DNA of 64,000 nt from Amblyornis subalaris (Eukaryota > Chordata > Aves > Passeriformes > Ptilonorhynchidae). Positions within the stretch are counted from its first letter, which is position 1, and each line of letters opens with the position of its first letter. Shown in pieces: positions 60,646 to 64,000 of the stretch. A model generated the notes under the pieces. That model saw only the letters and a list, made by a program, of their open reading frames with translations. It made no database searches and had not been told where the DNA came from. Both the position numbers and the translations under genes were made by a program. The stretch covers positions 3,906,001 to 3,970,000 of the forward strand of contig JACAXG010000052.1 of assembly GCA_018881555.1 (NCBI GenBank). The letters are read 5' to 3'.

Positions 60646-63600
60646 TGAATGCTAAGAATAAGCATACTTTTTCCTCTGTAATGGTTACTGGACAACTTCT
60701 TCATTCAGGACATATTGCTGCTGTTTCTCTGGGAGAAAGTTGCAGAAGATATGCAGTTTGTATGTATGGATAGAAGACAGGTTTAATTTGGTTTTTATAT
60801 AATTCAGTTTTCTTTCATGATGATAGCTGATTTAGGTCATAACTGCTTTGTTACATTTGAGTGTATGCTCATGTAAATAGAAAGCAGATTAACTATATAT
60901 TGAAAGGTCAGTCCTGAAGTACTGTCTATCTTAAAAGGCTTTCACAGGAAGCCCTACAGATTTTGCAAGTCTTTCTGCAGATAAGACATCCATTTACTTA
61001 AATATTTTTTTCTGAAGTAACAACTGCAGTATTTGTTTTATCAGCCTTATAAGATAGCATTATTATTGTTACTTAGATAACAAGAGAGATATGCTATATA
61101 GAACACAATATTGTTCGGCGTTTTTTCCCTCCTCCTTTGGTATTACCAGTTGTTTTTTAACACAATATACTTTTTACTTGATAAAAAGTCAAATTATTAC
61201 AAATAGTAGAAAAGGAGAAGACTGGTAGGAAAAGAAAAAGATTGGAATTTGGCATATTTTGCTGTACCACAACTCTAGCTGAAAAATATGTGGCATTTTG
61301 AGGATGGGACTGGGAAAAGGAAAGAATCATTTGATTTAAGGGATTGCTTTCCAGTGACATTGGAAAACATCTAGATGGAACCTGATTTTAATGTCCAAAA
61401 CAATGTTATCTTTCAGTTTCTGCCGAACAGGCAGGTGTGGATAGAGCTTGTAACAGTATAGTTCTTGCGAGAGTTACTCTGCTTGTTATCACCCAGAATG
61501 GTCTGATACTGGGAATCATCTCACTAACTTTTGTTATCTAGAAATTAGTCAGCTAGCCTGAGCTAGTCATATGGATTCTCTGAGGTCATGGACTTTGTCT
61601 GTAATGGAGAGAGACACTTTCAGAGGGTGTTGTAAGACAGTTGTGATGCATTGCTCTCTGGGGCTGCTTGTCTCTGTCTGCTCCCTTTCCTCCTCTCTCT
61701 TTGTTGATTGCAGAGGGAGCTTAGATGACTGACTTGGACCAAATGCTTGGGATTCTCATGGATTCTGCCCCAGGCATCTAGTGGAAGCCTCTTGGATAGA
61801 GATAAATCATCATCTGGAGGTGCCAATCCATTGAGTTGAAAGGGAGTGCACGTAGATAACTTAATGGGGTAAAAAAAGAGTTTCTGAAAATAGGTACAAT
61901 ATTATGTCAGGCACACAACTCTCAGTGAGTGTGTTCATCCACAGCTTCAAGTTTCTAATGGAGTCAGAACTAAGCAAAGAATTTCTATGTGTGTTTTATG
62001 GGCAACAGACATCTTCAACATTTCTCTTCAGAACAAAATCTTTTCTTTTTCTAAAGCTCTTTTTTTTTTTTACCTTGCTTGAAGTGCATTTGATTCACTT
62101 CAGTACTTTCACTGGAGCTTCATCTTCCTTCTTTTCTCGACATGCAAGTTTCCTTTTTCCAGGTCACATTCAGTCATGGTCTAACACAACTGTGTCCCAG
62201 CAAGTGAATAAGACATTGATGACGTTTGTCACCAGGAACCTCTTAAAAACCGTCAAGCAATGCTGTGTATTTGTCATTGCTTTCCTGAGTTCTGTGTCAA
62301 GACAGATAGGAAACCTTCAAAGATTTGAGGATGGGTGATATGTGTTCATCTTGACGTATGGAAGAATTGTTAACATGGATGACTTGATATAAAGAACGGC
62401 TACTACTTTTATGAATGGTGTCCTCAAAGGACACAGAAGTTGGAATTAACAGAGGATTGTGCAGGACTGTACAGGGAGAAGATACACTGAAAACTGTATG
62501 TTTTTTCCATGCACATCTTGAAACAATCCTAATTAGCCATGCCATTAACATTTATTTAAATGAGGACAGGGATGAAGAAAAATTAAAGGTGTGGACTGAA
62601 AGTAGGCCAGAATACTTCATTTTTCTTGAGATCAGTAGTTAAACTTCCCCTGACTTCAGCGAGATCAGGAATAGTTGCATTCACATTAAATGCATGAGAT
62701 AGCAATTATCATATTTTTTGCATTGTGTGTTTGAACACATAACTTGCTTGCATGTCTCTCCTGCTAGAATGTCAGAGAGCTACTCAGATCGCTGTGCTCG
62801 CTGTACTTAAAGATCTTAGTTATATGTTTCTGAAAATGTCATCTATTCCTTCAATCACTTGTAAGCCCCCTGTAATCTCTTTTTAATGTAAGCGCGCTGG
62901 AGTTTTCCCTTTTGTTTGCTGCCCTTGCATTATTTACTTTGATCCGCTGTGAGAAAATCTGAAAGTGTGTTGTCCTAAATGCTAGCATCTTACCAACAAG
63001 ATTTGAGGCCTTGTACTTCACATTGAAGAAAAAGGCTCTTGTGTGAAGACGCAGGTTTTGTTTAGTTCTCTGTCCCTGGTGGGAGCCTTAATTGCATTTT
63101 CTCTCTCACACAGTGGCTGGCTAAGGAGTGCCTGCCTTCCCTGCTGATGCTGGAGTTTTCAAGCTCTATTACTCTGTGACGGAGAAAATTCCTTGGTCCA
63201 AGAAGAAGAAAAGACTCAGATTAAAAAAAAAAAAAAAAGTAAAAAAAAAAAAGTGTTTAAGTATTGTCAGTTTACCATGTGTGGTAAACAGAACAAACAA
63301 TAGACTTGCTTAACCTTCCTCCCCACCCTCTGAGACTCCTCTACAAGTTTTGTATGACCTACTTTATAGAAATCACATCATATTTAGAATGTTAAATATT
63401 ATGGAAAGTATAATTCCCTAGGGCAAATAAATTAGACTTCTTGGGAAAAGTGGTAAACATAAAATTATAAATGCTTTGTGTTCTCTTAATCTGTGCCAAC
63501 CCATTCTAATGCATATTTTATAACCTTTAACTGGAGTTAAAACAAAGCAAAAGTCCCCAATTCACTTTTAAATTCTATTTCATTTATACTGCGAAAATCT

Positions 63601-64000
63601 TTGAGATTTCAGATGTTGCAAATAAATATTTAATATCCTTGCATGGTTTTGACAGAACTTTTGATAAAGTAAGGAGAAGCCTTGCAACAGAGTTTAAATT
63701 GCAGTTAGGATTGATTTGCACTGAATGTTTCCTCACACAGTGTGTGCTGTGCTGCACTAAGCACTGGACAGGGCTCTCTAGAATAGCTGGAAATAATGTG
63801 AAGAATAAAGGGCTGTGTACTTGTGTGAACATGCTACTGGATGGAATCATGATAATATTCAAGCCAGCTTGTATATTTTTAGTCGTCTTATGCCTGCATG
63901 TGTCTATGACAGTTTGGGGATTTTTACACTTTGATCTGTGAATTCATGTCCCACTTAAAAACTCTGTATTTTGGAAGGAAAAAGCCTCTTCCTATGACAG
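60646..64000. other. Noncoding stretch, no gene seen
   Basis: No supported exon. The part from about 61390 to 61860 is richer in GC and reads on the minus strand like an old dispersed repeat or LTR, but no family, primer-binding site or terminal repeat could be identified. The 144-codon plus frame at 61904-62338 is Phe/Ser-rich, runs through a T tract and is not called. An A16-GT-A12 tract lies at 63223-63252. Confidence 0.5.
63223..63252. repeat. Interrupted poly(A) tract
   Basis: Sixteen A, then GT, then twelve A. The upstream sequence has an AAGAAGAAG-type purine run. No retrocopy was recognised upstream. Confidence 0.85.

Noticed and set aside
61904..62338. 144-codon plus-strand open frame
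   Set aside because: Phe/Ser-rich, runs through a T tract, and shows no recognisable domain or splice context.
63223..63252. Interrupted poly(A) as the tail of a processed pseudogene
   Set aside because: No coding similarity upstream, no polyadenylation signal at the expected distance, and no target-site duplication noticed.

Overview
The window looks like a gene-poor, AT-rich stretch of a sauropsid genome, most likely a bird. The main evidence is the repeat content. There are five CR1 (chicken-repeat-1 LINE) pieces: one retains about 1.4 kb of broken reverse-transcriptase ORF and four are short 3' tails, with the ATTCTRTG-type ends and the 'GGTCCCTTCCAACC' block typical of avian CR1. There is also an L2-like fragment, a possible MIR fragment and a Penelope-like remnant, and repeat density is otherwise low. 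Five isolated N positions (6236, 22799, 47684, 55622, 60040) point to a draft assembly. The species cannot be named from this sequence.

I could not support a single host protein-coding exon, tRNA, rRNA or other RNA gene. The open frames present are short (about 60-171 codons). The longest (21048-21563, minus) is the antisense shadow of a CR1. The others have no recognisable domain, no convincing exon structure, and often run through homopolymers. There are no operons, CRISPR arrays or bacterial signals.

Layout: 1-15 kb is unannotated AT-rich DNA with a TGCAT-rich hairpin near 2.4 kb, a G-rich quadruplex-type tract at 7.7 kb and a conserved-element-like block at 8.7-9.0 kb. A Penelope-like retroelement remnant lies on the minus strand at about 15.0-15.4 kb. 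A CR1 tail (20.2 kb) and the large CR1 pseudogene (20.77-22.13 kb) follow. A pair of related segments at 25.6 and 26.4 kb may be an unclassified old repeat. From 26 to 64 kb there are two outward-facing CR1 tails (41.0 and 41.8 kb), an L2-like piece (46.1 kb), a CR1 tail (58.6 kb) and several blocks whose composition resembles conserved noncoding regulatory DNA (39.2-39.9, 49.3-49.7, 53.8-54.6, 59.3-59.8 and 60.4-60.65 kb). These blocks are dense in homeodomain, POU, PBX/MEIS and forkhead-type words.

The simplest reading is an intergenic desert, or a very long intron, possibly acting as a regulatory landscape for a developmental gene outside the window. That is inference from composition and needs cross-species alignment. 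I found no clear new multi-gene system. The observations most worth a second look are the Penelope-like fragment, a perfect 16-bp inverted repeat with a 6-nt loop at 56117-56154, and the clustered regulatory-like blocks.
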